From Adiantum capillus-veneris (Eukaryota > Streptophyta > Polypodiopsida > Polypodiales > Pteridaceae), in assembly GCA_014529385.2 (NCBI GenBank), contig CM043943.1:96870355-96934354 (forward strand): DNA of 64,000 bases, read 5' to 3'. The notes beneath the pieces are model-generated. The model had not been told where the DNA came from, searched no databases, and saw only the letters and a list, made by a program, of their open reading frames with translations. How positions within the stretch are numbered: position 1 is the first letter of the stretch; every line of letters begins with the position of its first letter. The translations under genes and the position numbers were made by a program. Of this stretch, positions 31,713 to 42,569 are shown in pieces.

Positions 31713-34129
31713 TCAAAGTGAAGCATTAATTTCCATCTGTGGTTGAGCAGCATGGTTGTTTGATCTCATCCGTTGTAATTGCCTCCTATAGAACCAATTG
31801 AATAATTCCTTTAGTGCATTGCTCCTTCTTTGTCCACCTCCCTTTCTCGTACATTTGAAAAAAGAAGTCCTCGCTTGATAGTGAGATTTTTCCATTCCCT
31901 GAGTATTCCATGTTGCAAGGGGTCCTTGTTTTGCAAAATATGGTCCATGCAGGTACATAATATGCTAAAAATTAAAAAAAAGTTAGTTAAACTCAATAGG
32001 ATGCAAAGTAAAATACTATCTAGACTTTAGAAAGTAATTGAATACTCACCAAGTAATATGTGATGTCTTTTGCTCCCCAAGCATCTGTAATAGTAGTTAT
32101 TATTTAAGCTTTATTGTCTTTTTAAAGTCATCTGCATAAGTAGCAGAGCTAACTTGTTGTCTCAAAACTTTCAAAAAATTATTGAGCTTCTTCCACACTT
32201 CCATGAGTTTGTTGGCTACATTTGGTCTACTTTTGACATTGGTTGTTATAACACAAAGATCCTCCTAGCAGTTCCACATAGCATCAACTTGTTTGTTGTC
32301 ATGGTTACTCAAAAATCTTCTGGCTTTTGCTCCACCCATTGAAACATCTTGCAAAACATCACCGGTTCCTTTTGAAAGAGTGGGATCTTTTTTTAGATGC
32401 ACTTGACCACCATGAAAACCCATTTGAGAGAGAAAAGCCTCGCATTTTTCTATGCACTCGTCTGCAAGTTTAGTTGGCTTAATAGAATATGCATAGTCAA
32501 GATGGAGTCGAAGCAATTTGTCCAAGATTCTAATCTCTGCATGCATTGTGCATATATGTACATTTTTTAAATCTATTCTTACAATTGGATCCCAAATCAT
32601 AGAAGACGATGGGTAGTCGATGACGTTAACACTATTCCTCGATGGTGCTTTTCCAACCTCGTGTTCTGCAAGCCATCCTTTTATTCCAGTGCTTGCCATG
32701 CAATATAGACATGGATACTTGGTATTGGCACCTCCATATACACCAAACATGCACTTTAATGCTTTAGGTCGGCACTCAAGTGCCATTCTACAAAAAAGTC
32801 ACCCATGCCATCTACACAGAGTTTTTCACCTGCATTTTTGTCCTGTATAACAGAAGGGATATCGGTCTGCAAAAACAGCCATTTCAATGTGCCCTGATTT
32901 TCTACTGGTATTTGAGCTGCTCTGATCCACCAAAGTTCCATTTCTGATTGAGTTTTATGGTATGGGGAATCAAGATTACCCTAGCTATAGTCCAATGCTC
33001 TATTCATAAGGGATATGGATACTCTTTCCATTTTTTGACATTTTTGAATTTGAGCTTCATCCAATTTCAGAACAAATATAAGTTTTCCTTCACAATCTAC
33101 TTCTTGCATATTTTAGTATCTCACCATAGCAGATTGAACATTTTTTATACTCGTCCAAATGTTATTAAAAGCATTATACTCAAAAGAAGATTTTTTTTTC
33201 TGTTTTTCATATGGTATCGTTCCTTCTATATGATAGTACTCTCCAAAATGTTCGGGTATTTCTTCGTTTAATAGAGTCCTAACTTTCCCAACATTGTGAG
33301 GCCTAGGCAACCCAAAAGCTTTAATCTATTAATACTTTAAAACCTGAAACCAGGTTTTAGAGATACCCGTGTAACCCCTTCTACTCACCCCCACTGTGTC
33401 ACAAACTTCTTGCATTTGAGAAGGTTGGACTAGTAAACCCATATCTTTCAGTAAACTTTGAAATACCAATTTTTTCTGAGTTTGATTTTTAGGAAGTTTC
33501 AAAAGTTTAAGAATATCACTTTTGTTCATTACCTCATTCAAAAATCTCACCCTTTCTTGAACATTGGACATATCAAATCCTAAAAGACAAGTCACATGTT
33601 CTCTAGTAATCTTTAATCTTTTTTTTCTTTGTCCAGAACCTTTTGTTAAGTTTACTACATCTCTCATTTGTTTTACTCGTGCTCTTAATCCTATTGGAGT
33701 TTCTTTTAAAGTCCAAAGCTGGTGATTTTCTTGTTTTAGAGATGCTATTTGGTTTTTAAGTTCTAAAATTCTTATTGCATTTGAAGACAAAACAGTTTTG
33801 AGATATTGAATGTAATGTGTATGATCAATGTGTAAATGAGATAACCTAGCACTATATCCTAGTAAGCCATCAACCCCATCACCAACAAATCTCATCAAGT
33901 CATGAGGTGTGTGAAAAGATGGATACCTTCCAATGCTAGGATCTGGTGGATACAAGCTCCCATCTATCCATATATCAATGTGTTTCTTTCCCTTGTTGCA
34001 AAGTTGTTGTGATTTATTTGTAGTTGTAACTGGTCTTTGATAGACACTCCGCGTAGTAGCATATTCCTGGCTTAGCTTAATGTTCAAGTGAAACTTGCGG
34101 TTATCACTAATGGAAGATGTATTAGTCAT
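31713..34129 (-). pseudogene. DDE transposase with RAG1/Transib-like zinc-site layout (decayed)
   Basis: The ATG at 34129 gives MTNTSSISDNRKFHLNIKLS. The N-terminal 280 residues include a coiled coil and a basic patch (GSGQRKKRLKI). The catalytic part shows KLDEAQI (first Asp, 33059), HLSADLK (second Asp, 32768), CLYC 20 residues later (32700-32711), HICTMHAEIRILDKLLRLHL, then HIMYLH (31947-31964) and, 19 residues on, QGMEKSHY with Glu at 31890. In RAG1 the zinc ligands C727/C730/H937/H942 and E962 have nearly the same spacing. An 85-bp intron (31965-32049) precedes the HxxxxH exon. Lesions: stops near 33329, 33113, 32981 and 32265 and a one-base deletion near 32760. It would cut and join the element ends. 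Confidence 0.75.
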
Positions 34130-34465
34130 TGTAAGTAATGAAGGAGCAAAAAGTATAATGGAAATAACGTAGTAGCAGAACAAGGTGCATCAGAGAAGAA
34201 GAGATAAAGCTCGCGAAAGGTGAGAGAAAAAAGAGAGATTCAAAAGTGGAAACAACTATTTGACGCCAAGTGAAGTAAATGAAAACAAATTTCGAGGTGA
34301 GCCACAAAGGAATGTGAAGAAAACGATATCTTTTTGAATATTTAGAGATATGTACCTAGATACGCTTTAGATTGCGTAGATATGCTTTAAATGACCAAAA
34401 CGGACAAATTTGGAGCCGTTTTGACCACAAACGACTCTGCTAATTAGTAATTTAACTAATTCCTT

Positions 34466-34501
34466 ACACAACCCTTTTTGAGTCGTTTTTTACCCTAATG
34501 G
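34466..34501. repeat. Right terminal inverted repeat of the DNA transposon
   Basis: Reverse complement of the left repeat with about four mismatches in the first 34 positions. A second, shorter GAGTCGTTT word lies inside at about 34427-34437, a possible subterminal binding site. Confidence 0.85.
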
Positions 34502-34887
34502 TTACTTAATTCCAGATGCTCAGAGGAGTTATAAAACTCTTCTTGTTCTGGTGAGTCTACATTCTCATCTCTTACTAGTACAAGGTTTACCATGTAATGG
34601 GGTAGCACATCATAGCCGTCCTTATCACAAAATTTTGTCATTGGACTATCTGTAATGGTACAGATGTCCAACATTGCTAGTATGTGTTCCCATTCCATAG
34701 GCTCTAATGCATCTTTGGGAAAAGGTTCCGGAATATAATCCTTGTCTTCAATAGCTCTTTCTAAGATGCATTCCTCTCTTTTCAAGCTCCCACAATGTAA
34801 AGCTCCATACATCCATAGCTCTTTTTTCTGCCCTAACCATGGTGGGAGTTCAGACCCTGCCAACGTAGCCGAATCAAACCCTTCCAC
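34495..34887 (-). pseudogene. Element C polyprotein segment right of the DNA transposon
   Basis: An open minus-strand frame with MEGFDSATLAGSELPPWLGQ and LPHYMVNLVLVRDENVDSPE, ending ELSNH at the transposon edge. It lies between the protease (34.9-35.3 kb) and the RT linker (24.6 kb) and reads in the same direction, so it is the interrupted host polyprotein. No domain of its own is recognised. Confidence 0.6.
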
Positions 34888-34889
34888 TG

Positions 34890-35330
34890 GTGTCTGGTCA
34901 CATCTTTGTAACTATGGTCTTTTAGGTATATTTTGGTTGTGGTCTCCCCACATCTGAGGTATATGTGGTCATAACCCCAATCATGTACCATCTTTAATTG
35001 TCTCATGAACGGTCTTCCCAAGATGATCTCGTAATTGTTCTTTTCGCCAAAATCAACTATTGCAAATATATGCTCATACTTGATTCCGCAAGAGGTGACA
35101 ATTACTTTTTATAAAAGTCCTAGAGGCTTTTCCATGAACCCATCTGCCAGTTGTAATTTCATTCTGGCTGCTCTCAAAGCCGATTTTCCCCATTTTTTCC
35201 AGATTTCTTTGGTGGCAATAGCGACTCCCGCTCCACTGTTGAGAATAGCCTTGGATACTACCCCCTGGAATTCTACTGGTAGTGTGGTATTTCCATATTC
35301 TTCCTCACAATATTCTCAAACCTTGCCATA
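34890..35330 (-). pseudogene. Aspartic protease of element C
   Basis: The text VEFQGVVSKAILNSGAGVAI leads into ATKEIWKKWGKSALRAARMK. The retropepsin loop is present as N-S-G in place of D-S-G, a change that removes the catalytic Asp (GAC to AAC type). The flap/end region MWGDHNQNIPKRP follows with several stops. Confidence 0.55.
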
Positions 35331-36353
35331 AAGGTACAGGCCTAGTATTCAGTTCAGGATTGTCCAATTCTCTGATCCCTTCTTGAATCCTCAAGGTAGG
35401 GTCTTTTACTCCAAATTTTTCTAAGCATTTGCCTAGGGTGGTCCACATGTTTGGTCGTAACCTGAGGAGTTCGGCTAACGTGATTGTGCATGCCACAGGG
35501 GTGGACAATAACTCAATCAACCCTTGTGAATCCATTACTATGTTGGGAGAAAGTCTTTGAGATGGTATTGCTCTCACTTTAGACTTAGCTTCATACTCCC
35601 CTAGGTAAGAGGGTAGAGTTTTTAGCGAGTCAGGTTGGCTGTGCCTCGAGCTAATTGACCCCTGGTCCCTCCCTTGTGAATGCATATCAAAGTTCATTTG
35701 TGATCTTGCCTCAAATTCTTCAATGGGAGGTAAGATCACATTTTTCTCCTTCTCAGCGCGATTTAGTTGGTAATTTATCCCATTAGCTTCATTTGCTTCC
35801 CGGATTTGCTTCCATAGGTCATCTAGACAGTCACACTCTTTACCCATCTCCGCGATGTTTTGGGTTGGAAACCATCAAATGTCTCATCTGTTGTATTCGA
35901 CACTATGATAGGTTCCCGCTTAGACTTTGAGGCAGTCGTGAGTCCCTCCTTTGTGTCTGCTTGTTTCTCTAGAGTTGATGTGATAGGGGTTGGAGCTGGC
36001 ACCTCGTGCCAACTTGCAGGTTTACTAGGTGAGTTTTCTATCAAGGATTGAGCTGTTTCAATCATCTTTCGACACATTTCCAATCTCTGTTTTTCTAGTT
36101 CCTCATATGGATAAGTCATCCATCTTTGCTCTTGGTTTTGGTTGTTTTTGAGTTTGGCTTAGTATTCTTTTAAAAGTGCGTCAAGCTGCTCATTTACTTT
36201 TTCTACCAGTACTGATCCTCCCGATCCTGCAGTTTTGGGTTCCACTATTTCCTTGGGCCCTATGGTTGCAGCAGTGTGTGAACTTAAACTAGTTAGATCC
36301 TCTAATCGCTCCAATCTATCCTTTGTGTGTTTTAGCTCCTCGGATAGAGCCAT
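35305..36353 (-). pseudogene. gag-pol linker of element C
   Basis: Two or three minus-strand open stretches: MALSEELKHTKDRLERLEDL (36353 down), MTYPYEELEKQRLEMCRKMI (36119 down) and MGKECDCLDDLWKQIREANE (35847 down). The last ends near PSYLGEYEAKSKVRAIPSQR and LWQGLRIL just before the protease. They are hydrophilic, partly coiled-coil linkers and match no named domain. Confidence 0.5.
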
Positions 36354-36407
36354 TTTCTCTTATTCCTTCCTGGATTTCATACGAGCCTTTCTAGCTTTCC
36401 AAGTGCT

Positions 36408-37219
36408 TCATTGATTTTTCATTTCTGCACTAGGGGCATCGATCTTTGGCTCTTCAATTATGGGTTCATTTGTCCTTCTTTGAACTTGTGCCCGTGTGAA
36501 TACCTGAATAGGTAGTACTGTTTCATTTTCTGACCCCCCATTGGATGGCACTGCTTCTAGCATGTTTAAAGTACTAGTTTTTGCTCCTTTGCTCGGGTTC
36601 TTAGGGCATTCAAGAATCAAGCGAGTAATTCCACATTCGGTGCAATACGCATTGACTCTAATGATTTCATCATGAGGACAGTCCCTTAGCCAGTGATCTA
36701 CACCACACTTGTAGAAGGGTCCCTTAGGCTGTTGAGGTGCTCCTTGAGCTCCTCTCTGTTGGTAAGCATGCCTCTGCCCACCCATGCCTCCGTTGTCTAT
36801 GAACAATAGTGTTCGTTCATCCAAGCTGTATCTTCCTTCTCCTGCAGCCTGGGCAGCTTTTGGTGGTCCAGTACTTCCAATCATGCTCCAAGGTTCTTTC
36901 ATCTTAGGTTCTTCAGGTGGACAATAGACAGGACTTTCTGCATATCCATTGGGATCTTCGTAATATGCAACATGGGTACCAAAGCCTTCTCTTCTGGTTC
37001 CTTTACCGTTGGTGCATACCTTATGCCGACCGGCCTTACTTCTGGTAGGGGTGGTTGTTTCCCCAATACTGGTTGTGGTCTTTCAACTCCTACAGGTCCT
37101 GGTAGGTTACCTGCTTGATACCTAGGTATCGGTGGGATTTGAGGAGATGCTACTTGAGCTTGGGGAGCATAAGGTTTCTCTCTCACATATCCCTTGTTAT
37201 AATAACATTCCTCCATCAC
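36408..37219 (-). pseudogene. Nucleocapsid-type region of element C gag
   Basis: The Pro-rich text YAPQAQVASPQIPPIPRYQA is followed by FYKCGVDHWLRDCPHDEIIR and AYCTECGITRLILECPKNPS. These are two tandem zinc-knuckle-like units, each missing one ligand (the first lacks the opening Cys, the second lacks the His). They would bind RNA. Confidence 0.6.
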
Positions 37220-37299
37220 ATGGTTTGTCCATTTTTGTTCAATTGCACACCACTTCGGTTGCTTATCCTAAGGCTTGGCATACATATTAATTTTTCTTA

Positions 37300-38280
37300 G
37301 CACTTCTTCCACCAACTGCTCCTGGCTTACAGCTACTTCTCCTTTCTATGCTGACTTAGTGGACTTGCTTCCACTTTGTTGTGAGGATGAATCGTCATCA
37401 AGATCTTTGAATTCACCCTCCTTGTAGACCGTACAATTCTCTATAAGGTAAAGAAATTCCTTAGTTAACTCATTTAACGTTGTGCTCCTCTTCATATATA
37501 AGTCCTTCTGGAGATCTGCATTTCTCAGTCCTTGAATAAATATAAGCATAAGTTTGCACTGGGTTGGTAGTTCTTCCACAGGGCAGAACTTCACATATCG
37601 TTTTAGTCGTAGGGCTGCCTTTCACACAGATTCCCCTTCCTTCTGTTTGAATTTATGGATTTGTGAGACTGTATTATGAGCTATCTCCCTTTGTGAGAAT
37701 TCCTCAATAAACTCGTCAAAAACCTCCTCCATAGACTCAAAATCTCTACGTTCCACAGAATCAAACCAAGTGGCTGCATCCTCTTCTAGGGTAAGTCCAA
37801 ACCCTGCAAATTGAGTAGGAAAATCCAAAACTTCTTCAGCTCTAATTACACGCACGAAGGCTGCTACATGATCCCTAGGATCTCTGTTTCCTGAGTATTT
37901 CTAGTTTACCCATTTTTGCACCTGAAAAGGTCTAATTCTACGATGGTCTACAAATCTCATCATTGGTTCTCCTCGTCCTCCTCGATATGCCTCTTCTGGC
38001 CTTTGGTAGTGGGAGGGTTCCTCTCCCAGGGTGCTCCTAAGCCATAATTTTTGACGGTTCTTGCAAGAGGTGGTTCATATCTCCGAACTCGTTCTCTTTG
38101 TTCTCGTTCTATGGGTTGTCTTCCGGGCTCTGTCGACTCTTGAGTTTTTGGCCTACTCTCGCCTTGGTAATGTGAATGGAGTGGTGGTTCTTGTAAATCT
38201 CTTAGCCCTCGTGCGGCTGGATAACAACCTCTGTTTAGGTCTTGTTCGGATGTTGCATTTTGTTGAAGCCATGCTTGCAA
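37300..38280 (-). pseudogene. Capsid region of element C gag
   Basis: The capsid signature is FGLTLEEDAATWFDSVERRD, then FDEFIEEFSQREIAHNTVSQ and KFKQKEGESV. A TGA follows at about 37621, then LPTQCKLMLIFIQGLRNADL and KEFLYLIENCTVYKEGEFKD. The same family of text occurs at 60.6-61.1 kb on the plus strand. The N-terminal part (38280 down) is Arg/Gln/Pro-rich. Confidence 0.8.
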
Positions 38281-38526
38281 TGATCGTTGGGTTGCCTGCT
38301 CGTTTTGATAGTTGAAAGTCTGCTTTCGGTTAGAATGTGATGTTGCATCGTACTCTTCTAAAAATGGATTTGTAGACTTGCTAGGGGTATAGGTGGACCT
38401 TGGTACTTCTTCGGGGGCATATCTTGATGTTTCTAGTACTGCTGCCTTATCTACCTCCTCTGGCAGAATTCGTTTGTATTCTCGCCTATACCTGTCAACA
38501 AAAATGATATCCTTCCCAATAGCAAT

Positions 38527-39182
38527 TTAATAAGAGAACAAGTAAAGAACCTTGTCACCGCTTAATTCATTTGGGTAGGGTTCTTTGCATCGAAAATAAG
38601 AGACTACTCCCTTGCTCTCATGCTTGTAAATTCCTACATTCTCATTATAGGTAGAGACTCTGGTTGTTTTTTTATCATACCTAAAAAGAGCTCTAGGTTG
38701 ATCAATTTTAGGAGGCGGCTCTTGTGTTTTTGAGACCATTTTTCCTTTTGCCACATTATCTCCATACCTGTTGTAATCCTTAGTTTTCCAGACTATAAGA
38801 TAGTGGTTCCCTCTTTCATCTTGAAATCTATCTCCATCATCATAGACTTGAATTATCTCCAGTCTCTGAGAAGGCCGTTCCTCTATACAAATACACTTGC
38901 ATCCCCGATGGTCAGAATAAACTAGGGCTCCCCGAGAGTTTGTTCCTTCTAAGAAGATTATAGTGAGCTTGGCCTTGTTCAAAGGGTTTGAGAGGTACTT
39001 CCTCCTAGCATTGGTCCTTCACCGGAGAAGCCTCCTAGCTGTTGACTAGCCATCATGAAGAAGGACTTGTCTGATGAAGTGTCAATATCACCACCTTCCT
39101 CAATGATTGGGGCTAATGGATCTAGCCTTGCCTGAGTTACACTCTCCTCAGTGGATACTAAGCTATCTTGATCACATGCCAC
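38527..39182 (-). pseudogene. N-terminal ORF of element C gag
   Basis: A start at 39182 gives MACDQDSLVSTEESVTQARL, and a frame break at about 38982 leads to LTIIFLEGTNSRGALVYSDH, then RFQDERGNHYLIVWKTKDYN. A related block (YRYIDDSEGNLYRCSEPY) lies at 60.1 kb ahead of the other gag fragment, which supports its placement at the start of gag. Confidence 0.6.
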
Positions 39183-41140
39183 TTTTTGGTCTCTTGGAAT
39201 GTGTCTTCCTCATCTTGAATTCATCAAACTTAGCAATGCAATTTATCACAAATCCAACCACTCACTTGGCAAGGGATCAGTTCTTGCACAACTTCTTGCT
39301 TTGCTGCTGAATATACTTGTACACAAGCGTTTAATTTTGGCAATCGAATCAAAGAATTTAAACGCTAGAGGTGGTCTTAGTAATGATTGGTATAACCGGA
39401 GGGTTAATCCCAACCACTATTGTACTCTATACACTTCTGATGTTCTTGACCTGGGGGGTTCACTATGTGTAAAACTACCATATCACGTGCATTCAAGACA
39501 TGTTTGTAAAACCCCTTATTTGTGAATTTTGTTAAGAATATGATGTACCCTTTTCTTTTAAAATCTGTAAAGTTGTTTCAAATTTGAAAAAATAATGCCC
39601 TTCTGTATATATATTTCTATAAGTTTCAAGAACTTTAAATACCCTTCTGTTGAGCTCACGTGATAGGTTACATTTTTATTAGGTGACCTCCCCGGGGTTC
39701 TTGATTAGGTCCACTAATCTTGAACTGTACACCACCTACGTGTTTGTCAGTCTAGAGGTAACGTTTTAATTCTCGTCTTTGCTCCGTAAATAGGTCAAAC
39801 AAAGTCCAATTTCACTTCGGAAAGAAGTTATGGAACCCTTAAGTCAACTAGAACCTCCTTGTATGTGCACAGTATAATATTGTCCTAAAAATGATTCAGT
39901 AGACGTGCTACGCGTAGGATGTCTAGTTGCTCTGTTTCAGATAAAATTTGCACTGTAGCTTTCCCTTGATGTGTTGAGCTCACAATTGTTCTCACTTTTT
40001 GGTTTGGACACCTATAAGCTGGTCAACTGATCAGAAATCTGTTCCAGAAGCCTAATGTCCGTTCTGATGAATTCACCAGTCAAATCAACTCCAAATTGGA
40101 CCAAACTTGACTAGGAGGTTTTTCTAAGGCTATATGAGAGCCTGGTATGTCTTAAATATAATTTTGGCGATTTAATCATGCAGTAGACATCCTACACGTA
40201 GGATTTCTTTTGCATCAGAATTTAACCCAACTTGGCCCACAGCTTTTCCTTGATGTGTTGATCACCCTGGTGTGTTTAGATTTGTGTTTGAATGTCAAAA
40301 GACCCCAAACTTAGCTATTCTTGCCTTTTTTTCGTTAAAAAAAAACACTAAAATTTGCTTAAACCCCAATTTTCTCACCCAATTGAGATGAAACCTTTCA
40401 CATGCACTCAATAAATCATGTAGATCATGCACATGAAGACATCCTATGGTTTTGGTCTCAAAATTATGCCTTGGCACAAGTTGGGTAGGATGTCTGACAA
40501 TTCCTATCTTTTGGCCATAATCTGTCAAGATATGGTCAATCTTCCACTTTCCAGGTGAAAAAGGTAAAATCTACCTTCTAAACACTCGAATAAACTTAGA
40601 TTCTCAAAATTCTTGCCAGATCACCCTGTAGTCTTTTGTCTTAGAATTTAATTTTTTTCTGCCAGTGAACTTCCCTATGCTTTGTAGACCTCTCAGCAAT
40701 AATCACAAAAACTTTTAGACTTCAATTCAGGTTCTAAACACAATTTACCGTCTTTTCTATTTTTTCGATGAGCCTAACATCAAATATAACATGCATGAAT
40801 TGCTTTAAATCATAAATCATGATGTCCTACTTACCCTACTCCTACTCATCATGTGAGATGGTGATTTTGGTGCCTCGGTTGCTTTCTGGCCTCGCACGGA
40901 CTCTCAAGCTATCTTCTCATCGCATCTACCACTCCACCTCCTACTCTCCACACCACAACCTAACTCCTATCTAACACTACCTAAGATGGACGATTCAGGC
41001 CAGCCATACGCTCCCTGGACTCCTCCTAAGACCTAGAGAGTCCACCACCCTCTGATCCTATCTAAATGTAAAATAAGACTCTGGCAAGCCAGAGAATCCC
41101 TATTCTCAAGGACTAGTCTCGGTCACCTACCTAAAGTTTT
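39183..41140. other. 5' leader of element C
   Basis: About 2 kb between LTR/primer site and gag without a coding frame. It holds the palindromic repeat array at 39902-40207 and a fading third unit near 40438-40500. Confidence 0.6.
39902..40207. repeat. ~285-bp repeat array with palindromic core (array 2)
   Basis: Cores at 39902-39923 (GTGCTACGCGTAGGAT inside) and 40186-40207 (CATCCTACACGTAGGAT), 284 bp apart. Half-cores at 40438 and 40483 continue the pattern. The cores resemble those of array 1 at 8.4-9.05 kb, also inside element C, so both may derive from the element. Confidence 0.6.
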
Positions 41141-41160
41141 CGTCCCCAGCAGCGGTGCCA
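41141..41160 (-). promoter_or_regulatory. Primer-binding site of element C (Asp-tRNA-like)
   Basis: On the minus strand TGGCACCGCTGCTGGGGACG begins one base after the LTR. It resembles the TGGCGCCGTTGCCGGGGA site of plant Athila/Tat-type elements, thought to use tRNA-Asp. Confidence 0.75.
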
Positions 41161-41161
41161 A

Positions 41162-42115
41162 TGTTGGCAGATACGCCGCGATGGACGTCAGCACAACGAG
41201 AACTCACCTAACACAAGAATTGTCAGCTAAGGACGAAGCTCGACCCGCAGGCGCGTGGAAGCAAACATAGGGTGTCAACCTACACTCGACCGACTATTGA
41301 CTACTTCCTATAGAGGTCTCTACCCAATGTCTAAGTTATAACGTACTATTGTGCACAAGAGGAGATTTCCTATGACACTTCCATGAGCCAAATACCCATT
41401 AGACGTTCTCAAAATGCTACGAAACTTGAGGGATATTCTATTAACACCAATAGGCCACTTTCCCTAAGGTCCGTGACCCAAAACCCTACCCATAAACACC
41501 TAGTGCAGAATCACATAGGATGTTTGACAAGTTTTTTTAGGTCAACATTTCTGAAAACTAAGGTGCATAATGTGTAGCTCTACTCAATATGAATGCGTGG
41601 ATATGCGAAAATGCAAAAATAGACACCGTTTGCTTACCGAATCCCTAGAAATAGCTCGTGGATCAATCTCGTGAAGCCGGGCCGTACACGCACAGTGTGG
41701 GTATTGGCACGTAGCTCTCTCCGGGGGCAACACGCTGCAGTTCTTCGTACTCGATTCCGACCACCAGTGTGCACGTAGCATCAAGATAAGCTCTCACTCT
41801 CTCTCATACACATAATAAGCTTCTCATAGACACTTCATAGAATCAACAAAGGGGGGGGGGGGGGGGGGGGGTCTTTTCTTATTAAGGCTAGAATTTGGTA
41901 TATATACCTTGCAAATACGAAACCTCACGTTCCAAGTGAAATCCTACTTAGTCTAATGGCAAAAATAATATACAAAATTGGAAACTTCTGCAAGACCCAA
42001 GTATTTACAAGTGAAATTACGGGTTTTCTTAATAAGGGAATGACTACATAGGATTTCCTTCTTTTATCATTTTGTCAGTCTTCAGTTAAGTGTGGCCGCC
42101 CGTCTTCAGCTAACA
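41162..42115 (-). repeat. 5' LTR of element C (954 bp)
   Basis: It starts TGTTGGCAGATACG, ends TCTTCAGCTAACA, and matches 3876-4773 throughout. It keeps about 46 bp (near 41243-41288) lost from the other LTR and has a G-run of about 21 at 41850-41871. Confidence 0.9.
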
Positions 42116-42228
42116 CTCGACTAGTGCATAGAGGCTACAAGAGGTTGTCAATCTCTCAGAAAACAAGTAACAACTCACATCTAACTCAGGCTACACTCAA
42201 GTGACTGAAATCACCAAGGTATAAAATG

Positions 42229-42526
42229 TGTAATGTCCGGCGCCCAAGACCTTTGAGGCTCCACTCTTATTATATCTACAACCCATGTACACTTAGTGAC
42301 CTATGCTTTACATGTTGGAACTCGTATTGAGCCCGTAACACGTTACAATTATCACAATGGCTAAATAATTTGGGAAATTACAATACATGGCCATTTTGGA
42401 AAACTGTGAAAAGTGTGTAACTCCAATCATCACTGCTTCTTTGTATTCATCCTCGATGTGAATTTGTACGTCTTTGATATTTGGTCTTTAGAAGCTTCTG
42501 TTCCACTGACGTTGACTCAGTTAACA
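42229..42526 (-). repeat. Probable 3' LTR of a further element (H)
   Basis: The right end GACTCAGTTAACA is followed at once by a polypurine tract on the minus strand. The left end TGTAATGTCC is a guess from the TG rule. No second copy is in the window to confirm the limits. Confidence 0.35.
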
Positions 42527-42569
42527 TTCCCCCCTTTCGATTTTAGTGCCCGTCCTCGGGCACTGTTGA
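42527..42569 (-). promoter_or_regulatory. Polypurine tract and hairpin of element H
   Basis: On the minus strand the purine run TCGAAAGGGGGGAA (42527-42540) abuts the LTR end. Upstream of it, 42547-42566 can fold as AGTGCCCG/CGGGCACT with loop TCCT, like the hairpin at 4790-4809. Confidence 0.6.

Larger units (their letters stand above)
24620..34495. mobile_element. DNA transposon with RAG1-like transposase and histone-like chromatin genes
   Basis: Imperfect terminal inverted repeats at both ends (see separate entries) enclose 9.9 kb of sequence unrelated to the host retroelement. The host's coding text stops at one edge (ELSNH, 34497) and resumes at the other (MDVDNE, 24617). Inside are four intron-containing genes: 25055-26311 (+), 26541-28810 (-), 30055-31624 (+) and 31713-34129 (-). 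The outermost minus-strand gene has a DDE transposase signature. If the element is GGG...CCC the flanks give a TA target duplication (24618-24619 and 34496-34497). No named superfamily fits all features that I can check by eye. Confidence 0.8.
3876..42115 (-). mobile_element. Element C: giant nested Ty3/gypsy retrotransposon with two LTRs
   Basis: Two long direct repeats with TGTTGGC...GCTAACA ends lie at 3876-4773 and 41162-42115. A primer-binding site sits just inside the right copy and a polypurine tract just inside the left copy, so the element runs on the minus strand. Flanking pentamers CTCAA and CTCGA are a near-perfect target duplication. The 38.2-kb span contains element B (8.65 kb) and a DNA transposon (9.88 kb), leaving about 19.7 kb of C itself. 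Gag (35.3-39.2 kb), PR-RT-RH-IN (20.3-24.6 and 34.5-35.3 kb) and an extra coiled-coil gene (5.3-8.3 kb) all read on the minus strand. Its integrase text and Asp-type primer site resemble the Tat/Athila side of plant Ty3 elements; that lineage assignment is an inference. Confidence 0.85.

Noticed and set aside
34129-34183. Signal peptide on the transposase from the upstream ATG at 34183
   Set aside because: The hydrophobic stretch MFCYYVISIILFAPSLL lies upstream of a better start (34129) and makes no sense for a nuclear transposase; most likely untranslated leader.
24620-34495. Endogenous giant virus or Maverick/Polinton insertion, because of the histone-like gene and protease motif
   Set aside because: No DNA polymerase B, capsid, packaging ATPase or integrase seen; genes have short introns and a transposase; terminal repeats are only ~34 bp.
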